Of a stretch of 6,240 nucleotides of DNA, positions 1 through 6,240 are shown in pieces. The notes below the pieces were generated by a model. That model was not told where the DNA came from. It saw nothing but the letters and a program-made list of their open reading frames with translations, and did not search any database. How positions within the stretch are numbered: position 1 is the stretch's first letter; each line of letters opens with the position of its first letter. This stretch comes from Verrucomicrobiota bacterium (lineage in GTDB: Bacteria > Verrucomicrobiota > Verrucomicrobiia > Methylacidiphilales > Verrucolacustridaceae), in the NCBI GenBank assembly GCA_010031845.1, contig RGYX01000056.1:1-6240 (forward strand), in the 5' to 3' direction. The translations under genes were made by a program, and so were the position numbers.

Positions 1-1238
1 TTGGGATCCAGTTCGGTTGGGGCCTGCAAATGGGCAACATGTCTGCGATTTATGAATACTTGGGCGCATCGGAAAGCACCCTCCCCCTTCTCTGGTTGGC
101 CGCCCCCCTGACAGGACTTTTGGTGCAACCCATCATCGGCCACATGAGCGACCGCACATGGCACCCCTTTTGGGGGAGACGGCGACCCTACTTCTTGGTC
201 GGAGCCATGCTCGCTTCAGCCGCGCTTTTTGTCATGCCCAAGAGTTCCGCCCTCTGGATGGCGGCGGGACTACTGTGGATTTTGGATGCTTCCGTCAATA
301 TAAGTATGGAGCCTTTCCGAGCCTTCGTGGCCGACCTTCTTCCCGAATCCCAAAGGACGGTCGGCTTTGCCATGCAGAGTGTCTTGATCGGAGCTGGCGC
401 AGTCCTAGCCTCCAAGCTTCCCGGTTTCCTGCACGACCGTTTGGGGGTGGCCCGAGACACCACACCGGCCCACCCCATTCCAGAAACCGTGCATTGGGCC
501 TTCACCATCGGGGCAGGCGTGTTTTTCCTGGCGGTACTCTGGACCGTTCTTACCACCCGAGAAAATCCCCCCGCGGATGCCCGCGCCTTCGCCCAGAAAC
601 AAGACGAAGGCTTGGGTGCCATTTGGCAGGCCATAAAGGAAATGCCCGCCACCATGCGCCAACTGGCCGCTGTCCAGTTCTTCACCTGGATGGCCCTGTT
701 TTGCATGTGGATCTATTTCCCTGTGGCGATGGCCCGCAACGTCTTGGGCGCGAGCGACACCTCCTCCGACCTCTACAAACAAGGGGTGCAAATCGCTAAT
801 GACTGTTTTGCTCAATACAACTTTGTCGCCTTCCTCGCAGCCATGGGATTTCTTTGGCTTGGCAGAAAAATGTCGGCCCGCGCGATTCATTTTTTCTCTC
901 TGCTCTTGGGTGGACTAGGCCTCCTTTCCGTCGGTTGGCTGCACGACCCCAAGCTGTTGCTTCTCGCCTTCACTGGGGTGGGCATCGCCTGGGCCAGTAT
1001 CCTCTCCATGCCTTACGCTATGCTTTCCGGAGCCATCCCGGGGGACCGCATGGGAGTCTATATGGGAATTTTTAACTTCTTTATTGTCATCCCCCAGATT
1101 CTCATCGCCCTAATCCTTAGCCGGGTCATGGAACACATCCCGGCCTTCAACCGGCTCAGCGCTGTGATCTTTGGCGGAATCTGCCTCCTACTCGCCTCCC
1201 TGCTTACCTGGCGGGTAAAACAAGAGCCGAAGGCTTAA
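1..1238 (+). CDS. MFS sugar permease, SLC45 / sucrose-H+ symporter type (5' partial)
   Basis: Integral inner-membrane transporter of the major facilitator superfamily, probably a proton-coupled sugar symporter. The frame is open to the window's left edge: before the first ATG (position 30) it already reads GIQFGWGLQ, which continues into MGNMSAIYEYLGA, the typical end of the first helix in SLC45/SUC-type carriers. The true start is therefore outside the window and ATG 30 is internal. About 411 residues are visible, with many hydrophobic segments consistent with the rest of a 12-helix fold. Diagnostic pieces are the loop 2-3 motif SDRTWHPFWGRRRPY (about 146-190), the segment EPFRAFVADLLPESQR, and the run FAMQSVLIGAGAVLAS. 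The family carries disaccharides such as sucrose or maltose; the substrate here cannot be read from sequence. It ends in TAA with no clear terminator before the tRNA gene. Family call is firm, substrate unknown. Confidence 0.88.
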   Translation, partial: GIQFGWGLQMGNMSAIYEYLGASESTLPLLWLAAPLTGLLVQPIIGHMSDRTWHPFWGRRRPYFLVGAMLASAALFVMPKSSALWMAAGLLWILDASVNISMEPFRAFVADLLPESQRTVGFAMQSVLIGAGAVLASKLPGFLHDRLGVARDTTPAHPIPETVHWAFTIGAGVFFLAVLWTVLTTRENPPADARAFAQKQDEGLGAIWQAIKEMPATMRQLAAVQFFTWMALFCMWIYFPVAMARNVLGASDTSSDLYKQGVQIANDCFAQYNFVAFLAAMGFLWLGRKMSARAIHFFSLLLGGLGLLSVGWLHDPKLLLLAFTGVGIAWASILSMPYAMLSGAIPGDRMGVYMGIFNFFIVIPQILIALILSRVMEHIPAFNRLSAVIFGGICLLLASLLTWRVKQEPKA

Positions 1239-1254
1239 AACCCCTAAATTGCGG

Positions 1255-1284
1255 TTGGCTCGTCCGGCCTTCAGCGCATATCCT
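1255..1284 (+). promoter_or_regulatory. possible promoter for the tRNA-Ser gene
   Basis: TTGGCT at 1255-1260 (four of six matches to the -35 consensus) and TATCCT at 1279-1284 (four of six to the -10) are separated by 18 bases. This would place the transcript start near 1291, just before the mature tRNA 5' end at 1295. Both hexamers are weak and the organism's sigma preference is unknown, so this is a tentative call. Confidence 0.25.
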
Positions 1285-1294
1285 TTTTCAATCA

Positions 1295-1383
1295 GGTGCG
1301 GTGGCAGAGTGGTCGAATGCGGCGGTTTGCTAAACCGTTGTACGGGTAAAACCGTACCGGGGGTTCGAATCCCCCCCGCACCG
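1295..1383 (+). tRNA. tRNA-Ser (anticodon GCU)
   Basis: A complete class II tRNA cloverleaf can be folded by eye. The acceptor stem is GGTGCGG (1295-1301) with CCGCACC (1376-1382), followed by discriminator G at 1383, as expected for serine. The anticodon stem GCGGT/ACCGT (1322-1326, 1334-1338) encloses loop TTGCTAA with anticodon GCT at 1329-1331, reading AGC and AGU codons. The long variable arm TACGG-GTAAAA-CCGTA (1341-1356) is the class II hallmark. The T arm is GGGGG-TTCGAAT-CCCCC (1359-1375). The 3' CCA is not encoded (GTATC follows), so it must be added by CCA-adding enzyme. It stands alone between the permease and the small membrane genes; no integrase or repeated 3' tRNA end suggests use as an attachment site. 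Confidence 0.97.
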
Positions 1384-1460
1384 GTATCTATCACGGTGGT
1401 CCCGGGACAGATTGGGCCTACCAAGGATTGCACTTGTTAACGGTGACGCACGAACCATCC

Positions 1461-1490
1461 TTGACTTGGCGCCTGCCTTTACCGAATGAT
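1461..1490 (+). promoter_or_regulatory. possible promoter directly before the small membrane gene pair
   Basis: TTGACT at 1461-1466 matches the -35 consensus at five of six positions. AATGAT at 1485-1490 matches the -10 at four of six, with an 18-base spacer. The expected start point, about seven bases after the -10, falls on or next to the A of ATG 1497. No Shine-Dalgarno sequence is visible before that ATG, so if the promoter is real the mRNA could be leaderless. Seen by eye only. Confidence 0.35.
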
Positions 1491-1496
1491 ATTCGA

Positions 1497-1763
1497 ATGC
1501 AAAAAATCATTCTTTGGGCACTTTCCGGATCCGTCAGCTTGCTGCTCCTGGTGAACCTGCTTCTCGGCCTGAGCACCCGCAAAACGCTCAATCAGATCCA
1601 AATGGTTCAGGCTCAGGTTGCCAACGGGTCTCAGTTGGAGATGGTGCTGCGCAATCTCAGCATCCGCATCGCGATGGCCGGTGAAAAGGATCCGGCTTTC
1701 AAGGAAATCTTAAAAAAGCACGAGTTGAATGTAAAACTAGACGCCGGCACTGAAGCTAAATAA
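1497..1763 (+). CDS. small single-pass membrane protein, first of a paralogous pair (88 aa, unknown function)
   Basis: I do not recognise a named family. From ATG 1497 the product is 88 residues: a short basic N-terminus (MQK), one strongly hydrophobic segment at about residues 4-25 rich in Leu and Val, then a polar, helix-prone tail of about 60 residues ending in charged Lys/Glu/Asp stretches. It looks like a membrane-anchored helical or coiled-coil protein; the hydrophobic segment could instead be an uncleaved signal anchor. An upstream in-frame TTG at 1428 would add 23 residues, but these are Pro-rich and unlike the rest, and AAGG abuts that TTG too closely, so ATG 1497 is preferred. The next gene starts nine bases after its stop, so the two are surely co-transcribed. 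The two proteins share the order VNL...S...NQ after the helix and an alignable C-terminal block. Confidence 0.72.
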   Translation: MQKIILWALSGSVSLLLLVNLLLGLSTRKTLNQIQMVQAQVANGSQLEMVLRNLSIRIAMAGEKDPAFKEILKKHELNVKLDAGTEAK

Positions 1764-1767
1764 GGAA
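1762..1767 (+). promoter_or_regulatory. ribosome binding site AAGGAA overlapping the preceding stop codon
   Basis: AAGGAA lies five bases before ATG 1773 and shares two bases with the TAA stop of the upstream small gene. This supports the chosen start and suggests translation of the second gene is linked to that of the first. Confidence 0.75.
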
Positions 1768-1772
1768 ACCCC

Positions 1773-2096
1773 ATGAACGACGCAAATAACTCCTCCCCCG
1801 CCTCCTGCCCTTCCTGTGCTTGGCCCTTCATCACGGTGCTATCCGCTCTGTTGATTGTGAATCTCGTGCAACTGGTTTCGATTATCCAGGAACGTTCGAG
1901 CGTCAACCAGGTCGCCGGAAACGCCAAGCAGGCCATCGCCCGCTACCAGTTGGTCTCCACGAAATTGGAAAACATTGCCAAAGACCTGATCAAGCTGAGC
2001 GACAAAAATAACGAAGCCAAGGAGATCGTCACCCAGTTCAATATCCAGATGAACCAACCCAACGCAAACGCTGGGCAGGATTCCACCAAGAAATAA
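1773..2096 (+). CDS. small single-pass membrane protein, second of a paralogous pair (107 aa, unknown function)
   Basis: No named family recognised. The 107-residue product begins with a polar Asn/Ser-rich stretch containing a CPSC motif (residues 12-15) immediately before one membrane helix at about residues 17-38. A polar helix-prone tail follows, with heptad-like spacing and a Gln/Asn-rich end. The close CxxC could bind metal or form a disulfide, but a single pair proves neither. The region from LSALLIVNL onward aligns with the upstream gene: both have VNL, then NQ, then an ungapped 29-residue block (LENIAKDLIK... against LRNLSIRIAM...) sharing L, N, K and KEI at the same positions. ATG 1773 is backed by a good Shine-Dalgarno site. 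Its stop lies six bases from the stop of the convergent nadC, and no terminator hairpin is visible between them. Confidence 0.78.
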   Translation: MNDANNSSPASCPSCAWPFITVLSALLIVNLVQLVSIIQERSSVNQVAGNAKQAIARYQLVSTKLENIAKDLIKLSDKNNEAKEIVTQFNIQMNQPNANAGQDSTKK

Positions 2097-2102
2097 ACGC
2101 TC

Positions 2103-2982
2103 TTAGCCCGGCAAGGGCTTTGTCTGGATATCGAGACTAAAATCGATTGCCCTGGCACTATGGGTCAAGGCACCTACGCTGACCCAGTCCACCCCCGCTA
2201 AGGCCAATGCCCTAGCCCTCTCGGGCGTCACTCCGCCCGAGGCCTCCAGTTGCATCTGTGGATGCTTGGCGTTCCGCAAACTCACAACCCTCGAGACGTC
2301 CTCTGGACTGAGGTTATCCAAGAGAATTCGATCCACCGGCTCCCGTAACAGAGCCTCGGCCAAGCCGACGGAATCGGCCTCCACCACAAGAGGTAAATCA
2401 GGAAATTCAGATCACGGCCGAGAGATGGCCCTTGGGCATCATCGCCTGGTGGTTTTCCTTGATGAGAACGCCATCATAGAGACCCGTACGATGATTCACT
2501 CCGCCTCCTGCCCTGACCGCTTGGCGCTCAAGCGCCCGAAGCCCAGGAGTGGTTTTTCGGGTATCCAAGATTCTGGCCTTGGTTCCCTTGACCGCTTCGA
2601 CAAAAACCGCGGTTTGGGTGGCAACCCCTGACAAGCGCTGAAGAAAATTTAGGGCGCATCGCTCCCCCGATAAGATGCTTCTGGCACTTCCCTCCACCTC
2701 CGCCACAACCCAACCTGCTCCCACTCTTTCCCCGTCTTTGATCTTGGGTGACCAACGCAGGGATCCATCGATTTCGCGAAAGACCGCCTCCGCCACCTCC
2801 ATACCCGCCAAGACACAGGGCTCTTTACAGACCAAGAAGCCAACAGCCTTGGCATTCTCCGGGACCGCGATCCGGCTGGTCACATCCATCGGTCCCATAT
2901 CTTCCCCCACTGCCCTCGCGGCTGCTTCCCTCACCACTGCCTGCCAACCCGTGGTTGCGTCCTTCACCTGAACAGCGTGCAA
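2103..2982 (-). pseudogene. nadC: nadC, nicotinate-nucleotide pyrophosphorylase (quinolinate phosphoribosyltransferase), frame broken
   Basis: Converts quinolinate and PRPP to nicotinate mononucleotide, CO2 and PPi in de novo NAD synthesis; cytoplasmic. The N-terminal part (2982 to 2407, 191 codons) has the family signatures DTRKTTPGLR (residues 140-149), GGGVNHRTGLYD (159-170) and LIKENH (173-178), then stops at TGA 2409-2407. The C-terminal part continues in another frame, from about 2411 to TAA at 2105-2103, with LVVEADS, ILLDNLSPEDV, LEASGGVTPE and VDWVSVGALTHSARAIDFSLDI. Together they span the whole enzyme at a normal length (880 bases, about 292 codons plus one base). Relative to relatives, roughly four residues are missing between GHLSAV and EFPDLPL, so a deletion of about 11 bases fits better than a single-base change. 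This is either a true inactivating mutation or a sequencing/assembly error; the intact motifs on both sides favour an error or very recent damage. The start is uncertain: TTG 2982 or GTG 2967, neither with a clear ribosome binding site. Confidence 0.85.
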
Positions 2983-3050
2983 TCGTTCGGGGGTGGGAGT
3001 CGAGGAAAAGGTCCAGATCTTTCTCTCGGCCGTTTTTCCCTTAAGATGCC
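2983..3050. promoter_or_regulatory. divergent intergenic region between nadC and the Sua5 gene
   Basis: These 68 bases separate two divergently transcribed genes and should hold both promoters. On the + strand, TAAGAT at 3042-3047 resembles a -10 box (four of six), which would start transcription about at the TTG/GTG start codons; no convincing -35 accompanies it. No clear promoter is visible for nadC, and no operator repeat stands out. Confidence 0.35.
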
Positions 3051-4091
3051 TTGGTGAAGACGGAAATCCATCAAGCCAACCCCACCTCCCTCCGCAAGGC
3101 GGCGGATCTCCTTCTCTCGGGCGAGGTGGTGGCTATCCCCACGGAAACAGTCTACGGCCTGGCGGCGAATGGGCTGAACTCCGAGGCGGTGAAAAAGGTG
3201 TTTTTGGCCAAAGGACGTCCCTCCACGGATCCACTGATCCTCCACCTTACCTCTCGCGATCTACAGGTAGCCATCCAGTCGGATATTCTGGGCAAGAATA
3301 CTCCACATGAGGCCTTTGACTTGGCCTCCGCCTTTTGGCCCGGTCCTCTGACCATGGTGCTACCTCGGGGATCCCGCGTCCCGCCTGTGGTGACCGCGGG
3401 GTTGGATTCCGTTGCAGTCCGATACCCAGCTCACCCGGTAACCCTTGAACTTCTTAGTATGATTCAAGTCCCACTCGCCGCACCCAGTGCCAACCGTTTT
3501 GGCCGGATCTCCCCCACGGATGCTCAAGCCGTCCTGCATGAGTTGGATGGAAAGGTTTCCCTGATCCTGGATGGTGGGGAATCTGCAACCGGGGTTGAAT
3601 CGACCGTAGTCTCCCTCCTTCCTCCTGAGCCCGCCATTCTCCGGCCAGGCAAGATCACCCCAGAGGATATCGCCCGGGTGATTGGCCGAACTCCGTATCA
3701 GCAAGCCCAAAACCTACCCAGAAACCAATCCATGCCCTCGCCGGGAATGCTGGAGTCTCACTACGCCCCACAGACCCCTCTCTATCTTGCTGAGGCACCC
3801 CTATCCCCCATTCATCCTGACCTGCGCTTCATCCATTACCAAACCCCCAAGGGCTCCCTTCATTCAAACCAATTCATTTTATCCCCCGAGGGGGATCCCG
3901 AATCGGCGGCCCGAAATCTATACCGGATCTTGAGACAGGCCGACACCGGTCATGGCAAGGCGATCCTAATCGAGCCCATTCCGGATTCCGATTTAGCCCC
4001 CGCCCTGAGGGATCGGCTCCAAAGAGCTAGTGTCGGGAACGCAAGATGGGATGGAGCGAACTGGATTCTGCGGCGGCGAAACAAAACCTAA
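3051..4091 (+). CDS. L-threonylcarbamoyladenylate synthase, Sua5 type (t6A tRNA modification)
   Basis: Makes threonylcarbamoyl-AMP from threonine, bicarbonate and ATP, the first step of the t6A37 modification of ANN-decoding tRNAs; cytoplasmic. At 346 residues it is the long two-domain Sua5 form, not the short TsaC/YrdC. The YrdC domain (about 11-205) shows [13 protein letters not shown] (28-40), [13 protein letters not shown] (54-66), the nucleotide-site segment [13 protein letters not shown] (144-156) and GVESTVVSL...AILRPGKI (181-202). The linker has the Sua5 signature [11 protein letters not shown] (230-240), which closes over the active site. The C-terminal domain (about 243-340) has the usual [13 protein letters not shown] and LRDRLQRAS. 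The start is TTG 3051 or GTG 3054, the only initiators before the conserved region; no good Shine-Dalgarno is seen. Its TAA overlaps the stop of the convergent cysNC gene. Confidence 0.93.
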   Translation: MVKTEIHQANPTSLRKAADLLLSGEVVAIPTETVYGLAANGLNSEAVKKVFLAKGRPSTDPLILHLTSRDLQVAIQSDILGKNTPHEAFDLASAFWPGPLTMVLPRGSRVPPVVTAGLDSVAVRYPAHPVTLELLSMIQVPLAAPSANRFGRISPTDAQAVLHELDGKVSLILDGGESATGVESTVVSLLPPEPAILRPGKITPEDIARVIGRTPYQQAQNLPRNQSMPSPGMLESHYAPQTPLYLAEAPLSPIHPDLRFIHYQTPKGSLHSNQFILSPEGDPESAARNLYRILRQADTGHGKAILIEPIPDSDLAPALRDRLQRASVGNARWDGANWILRRRNKT

Positions 4092-6109
4092 ATCTGTCCG
4101 CCGGGTCCCTCTCCGCTCTCCCGATCCTCATCCTTTAACCGGACCATTGCGAGAACATGCTGCAATAGCTTCTGAACCGATATCTCCACCGACTCCTTGG
4201 AGGTTGGGAGAATAAGGTCGGGCTTCTCGGGTTTTTCATAAGGGGAGTCAATGCCGGTAAATCCCCGGATCTCCCCTTTTCGTGCCTTTTTATAAAGCCC
4301 ACGTGGATCCCGCTTTTCGCACTCCTCGAGGGAAGCATCCACATAGACCTCGGCAAAACCGACTCCTGCGGAATGACAGGCCGAGCGGACGCCGGACCGC
4401 TCTTTCTGCAGAGGCGATATCAGCGAGCTGATCACCACCAGTCCGGATTCCGCCATGAGCTTGGCCACCTCGCCTGCGCGCCGGATATTCTCCGCGCGAT
4501 CTTCCAAGCTGAATCCCAAATCAGCGCAGAGTCCGTGCCGCAGATTATCACCATCCAGAATCATCGAGGCGATTCCCCGACGAAAGAGAAGAGACTCCAA
4601 GGCCACCGCCAAAGTGGACTTACCGGATCCGGAGAGACCCGTCAGCCAAATGACCGCGCCCTCATGGCCAAAATGGGTCGCCCTCGCTTCCTGGGATATC
4701 CTCCCCTCGGTCCAGGTTAAATGCTCCCCGGTCACCGCCTTGGCCAAGGAGGTAGGATACTCTGCCTCCAGGATAATGCCCCCTCCACCCAGCCGATTTC
4801 CTCGCTGTAGCGCAAATCTACCCAACGACTCCACCCGCTCGTGCGCGTCATAAACCAAAGGACGCCGACAACGAATCCGCACCTCTGCCACCTCAAAACG
4901 GCCCACTTCCTCTCTGGCATCATTTTTCTGCTCCAGTTTTTCCGCGTCGACCACGCGGTCGATCGCAACCAACCGCGCCTCGACGGTCTGGGTTGCCAAG
5001 CGAAGCTGTACCGGGGACTGAAGCCGGAGGGGTTCCGTATCGAGCCAGAAAATCCGGGCCTTAAGCTCACGTGACTCCACCGGAGGATTTTGCTCGTGGG
5101 AACCCACATGCCCCCGTTCGACAAAGATTTGCTCCTCCAGCGTGACCGCAACGCTCCGCCCGGGCCCCAGTTCCCTGACGGGGTCCGGGTTTCCCCAATC
5201 CTCAATGGATCGAATCTTGCTGGATTTTCGGTCCGGGAAAAACACCAACGAATCCCCCACGCGAATTTTTCCGCTCTCCAGCTTGCCGGCAATCACCCTG
5301 CGTTCATCAAAACGGTAAACATCCTGCACCACCAACCGTAGCGGTCCTTCTTTCTGCGCCTCATTCCTGCCCACACCGGAGAGCAGAGCCTGGAGCAGAG
5401 TCGGCCCCTTCCACCATCCCAGCCTCTTCGAGTCCGGGGTTTTCACATTCGATCCCTCGCGGGCGGAAATGGGCACCACCTCACGCGGGGGGATCCTCAA
5501 CCCGCCCAAATACTCTCGAATCTCCTTTTCCAATTGGCGGTACCGATCCTCCTTCCAATCCACCAAATCCATCTTGTTGACTGCCACAATGACCTTGGAA
5601 ACCCCCAACAAGGAGAGCAGCAACCCATGCCTCCTTGTCTGCTCCTTCAACCCCTCTTTGGCATCAATGAGCAAGATAGCCTCCTCGGCCGCGGCGGCGC
5701 CGGTCACCATGTTCTTGATAAACTCACGGTGGCCCGGAGCGTCGATAATTTCAAAACCCTGCCCCTCGTAACGGAATCCAATCCGGGTGGTGTCGATGGT
5801 GATGTTCTGGGCCTGCTCCTCCAGTAAGGCATCCAATAAAAAGGCATACTCGAAAGGCATTCCTTCCTCGCGGCACGCCTTCTCCACGGACTCTATCTTT
5901 CCATCAGGCAAGGATTGGGTGTCGGCCAAAAGCCTTCCGATAAGGGTCGATTTCCCGTGATCCACGTGCCCCACCACCACGATTCGCGTACGGGGTTCCT
6001 CTGGTCCACCGGCGGCCCCGGCGCCCCCCTGGCGCTTCGGAAAGAAGACGGGTTGGTAATCCTGGGCCACCGGCTTGGGTGCCGGAGGCATCGGGATTCC
6101 ACCGCTCAC
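4088..6109 (-). CDS. cysNC: bifunctional sulfate adenylyltransferase GTPase subunit / APS kinase (CysN-CysC fusion)
   Basis: Cytoplasmic sulfate activation: the CysN part hydrolyses GTP to drive APS formation with CysD, and the CysC part phosphorylates APS to PAPS. The 673-residue product has a Pro/Gly-rich extension (1-42), then a translation-factor-like GTPase with GHVDHGKST (47-55), switch I NITIDT (102-107), DAPGH (123-127), NKMD (178-181) and PISA (213-216). Beta-barrel domains 2 and 3 follow (about 255-450). The APS kinase domain (about 483-650) has GLSGSGKST (491-499), DGDNLRHGL (519-527), ISPLQKER (564-571) and FTGIDSPYE (617-625). The GTPase reads more like EF-1A (AQNITIDT) than E. 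coli CysN, and the kinase has LQ after ISP where a Tyr/Phe/His-Arg pair is usual. GTG 6109 is chosen because AAGGGG lies five bases before it and it overlaps the cysD stop as GTGA. Such fusions (NodQ type) are well known beside cysD. Confidence 0.95.
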   Translation of the reverse strand: MSGGIPMPPAPKPVAQDYQPVFFPKRQGGAGAAGGPEEPRTRIVVVGHVDHGKSTLIGRLLADTQSLPDGKIESVEKACREEGMPFEYAFLLDALLEEQAQNITIDTTRIGFRYEGQGFEIIDAPGHREFIKNMVTGAAAAEEAILLIDAKEGLKEQTRRHGLLLSLLGVSKVIVAVNKMDLVDWKEDRYRQLEKEIREYLGGLRIPPREVVPISAREGSNVKTPDSKRLGWWKGPTLLQALLSGVGRNEAQKEGPLRLVVQDVYRFDERRVIAGKLESGKIRVGDSLVFFPDRKSSKIRSIEDWGNPDPVRELGPGRSVAVTLEEQIFVERGHVGSHEQNPPVESRELKARIFWLDTEPLRLQSPVQLRLATQTVEARLVAIDRVVDAEKLEQKNDAREEVGRFEVAEVRIRCRRPLVYDAHERVESLGRFALQRGNRLGGGGIILEAEYPTSLAKAVTGEHLTWTEGRISQEARATHFGHEGAVIWLTGLSGSGKSTLAVALESLLFRRGIASMILDGDNLRHGLCADLGFSLEDRAENIRRAGEVAKLMAESGLVVISSLISPLQKERSGVRSACHSAGVGFAEVYVDASLEECEKRDPRGLYKKARKGEIRGFTGIDSPYEKPEKPDLILPTSKESVEISVQKLLQHVLAMVRLKDEDRESGEGPGGQI

Positions 6110-6240
6110 ATGAACCCCTTCGCCCGTAGCTTCTGCATGGCGTTGCGCTCATGATGGTCTTGAGCACGACCCGCCCGCTCCGCGGTCTTGGTGGTTTTTA
6201 ACTCCTGTACGATCCCCTCAATCGTGGTCACCCGGCTTTC
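6106..6240 (-). CDS. cysD: sulfate adenylyltransferase subunit 2, CysD (C-terminal end only)
   Basis: The minus strand entering from the right edge is open for 44 codons to TGA at 6108-6106. It ends with [20 protein letters not shown], then [21 protein letters not shown]. This corresponds to the CysD C-terminus, where relatives have an ERQGRxxDxDxxxSMExKKREGYF-like tail after a TT.E.I.E motif. CysD is the catalytic ATP sulfurylase subunit (PP-loop family) that pairs with CysN. The stop overlaps the cysNC start by four bases (GTGA), indicating one operon with coupled translation. The catalytic N-terminal part is outside the window, so the identification rests on the tail plus the adjacent cysNC. 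Confidence 0.85.
   Translation of the reverse strand, partial: ESRVTTIEGIVQELKTTKTAERAGRAQDHHERNAMQKLRAKGFM
6115..6120 (-). promoter_or_regulatory. ribosome binding site AAGGGG for cysNC, inside the end of cysD
   Basis: On the minus strand AAGGGG is followed by five bases and then GTG 6109. It lies within the last codons of cysD (Lys-Gly before Phe-Met-stop). It decides the cysNC start in favour of GTG 6109 over the internal ATG at 6091. Confidence 0.7.

Noticed and set aside
188..890. Long antisense and +2 open frames inside the permease gene
   Set aside because: They shadow a clearly conserved membrane protein and have compositions rich in Arg, Pro and Gly without recognisable domains.
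1239..1294. Rho-independent terminator after the permease
   Set aside because: There is a short T-run at about 1283-1288, but no stable hairpin directly before it.
1295..1383. tRNA-Ser gene as an integration site for a mobile element
   Set aside because: I see no integrase gene, no second copy of the tRNA 3' end and no composition change next to it within the window.
1399..1408. Perfect palindrome GTCCCGGGAC downstream of the tRNA as a terminator or operator
   Set aside because: It has no loop and no T-run, and such a short palindrome is expected by chance at this G+C content.
1249..1440. Open frame of 63 codons across the tRNA gene, and an antisense one over 1188-1433
   Set aside because: Both run through the tRNA-Ser cloverleaf, which fully explains the sequence; neither product looks like a protein.
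2407..2415. ATC-TGA +1 shift in nadC as a programmed frameshift like that of prfB
   Set aside because: The slip codon ATC cannot re-pair well in the +1 frame (TCT), there is no Shine-Dalgarno-like stimulator upstream, and about four residues seem missing. Damage or sequence error is simpler.
4455..5341. Plus-strand and alternative minus-strand open frames inside cysNC
   Set aside because: The CysNC frame has continuous family motifs across the whole stretch; the others are by-products of high G+C codon use.

Overview
The window is a compact, gene-dense stretch of bacterial chromosome with a G+C content in the mid-fifties. It carries housekeeping and metabolic genes on both strands, one tRNA gene, and two small membrane-protein genes I cannot name. 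I see no mobile element, CRISPR array or phage gene. Gene styles (an SLC45-like sugar permease, an EF-1A-like CysN fused to CysC, a tRNA-Ser without encoded CCA, paired small single-pass membrane proteins) would fit a Verrucomicrobiota-type organism. That placement is an inference from impression, not something the sequence proves.

Layout, left to right. At 1-1238 (+) is the 3' part of an MFS permease of the SLC45/sucrose-symporter type whose start lies outside the window. At 1295-1383 (+) is tRNA-Ser(GCU). At 1497-1763 and 1773-2096 (+) is a tight two-gene unit encoding small proteins with one membrane helix each; they look like divergent paralogues of one another. Six bases further, on the opposite strand, 2103-2982 (-) is nadC (quinolinate phosphoribosyltransferase). 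Its reading frame is broken just after the conserved LIKENH motif, apparently by loss of about 11 bases. Divergent from it, 3051-4091 (+) is a Sua5-type threonylcarbamoyl-AMP synthase. It meets tail to tail, with overlapping stop codons, a fused cysN-cysC gene at 4088-6109 (-). That gene overlaps by four bases the last 44 codons of cysD at 6106-6240 (-).

How the genes work together: cysD and cysNC form a sulfate-activation operon (sulfate to APS to PAPS) transcribed leftwards. nadC belongs to de novo NAD synthesis and the Sua5 gene to the tRNA t6A modification. The permease and the two small membrane proteins have no evident functional link to these. 

Overall this is ordinary core-genome territory. 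The items most worth a second look are the broken nadC, the paralogous small membrane pair, the zero-length convergent junction at 4088-4091, the N-terminal extension and unusual motif residues of the CysNC fusion, and an excess of GGATCC sites. I did not find convincing evidence of a new multi-gene system.
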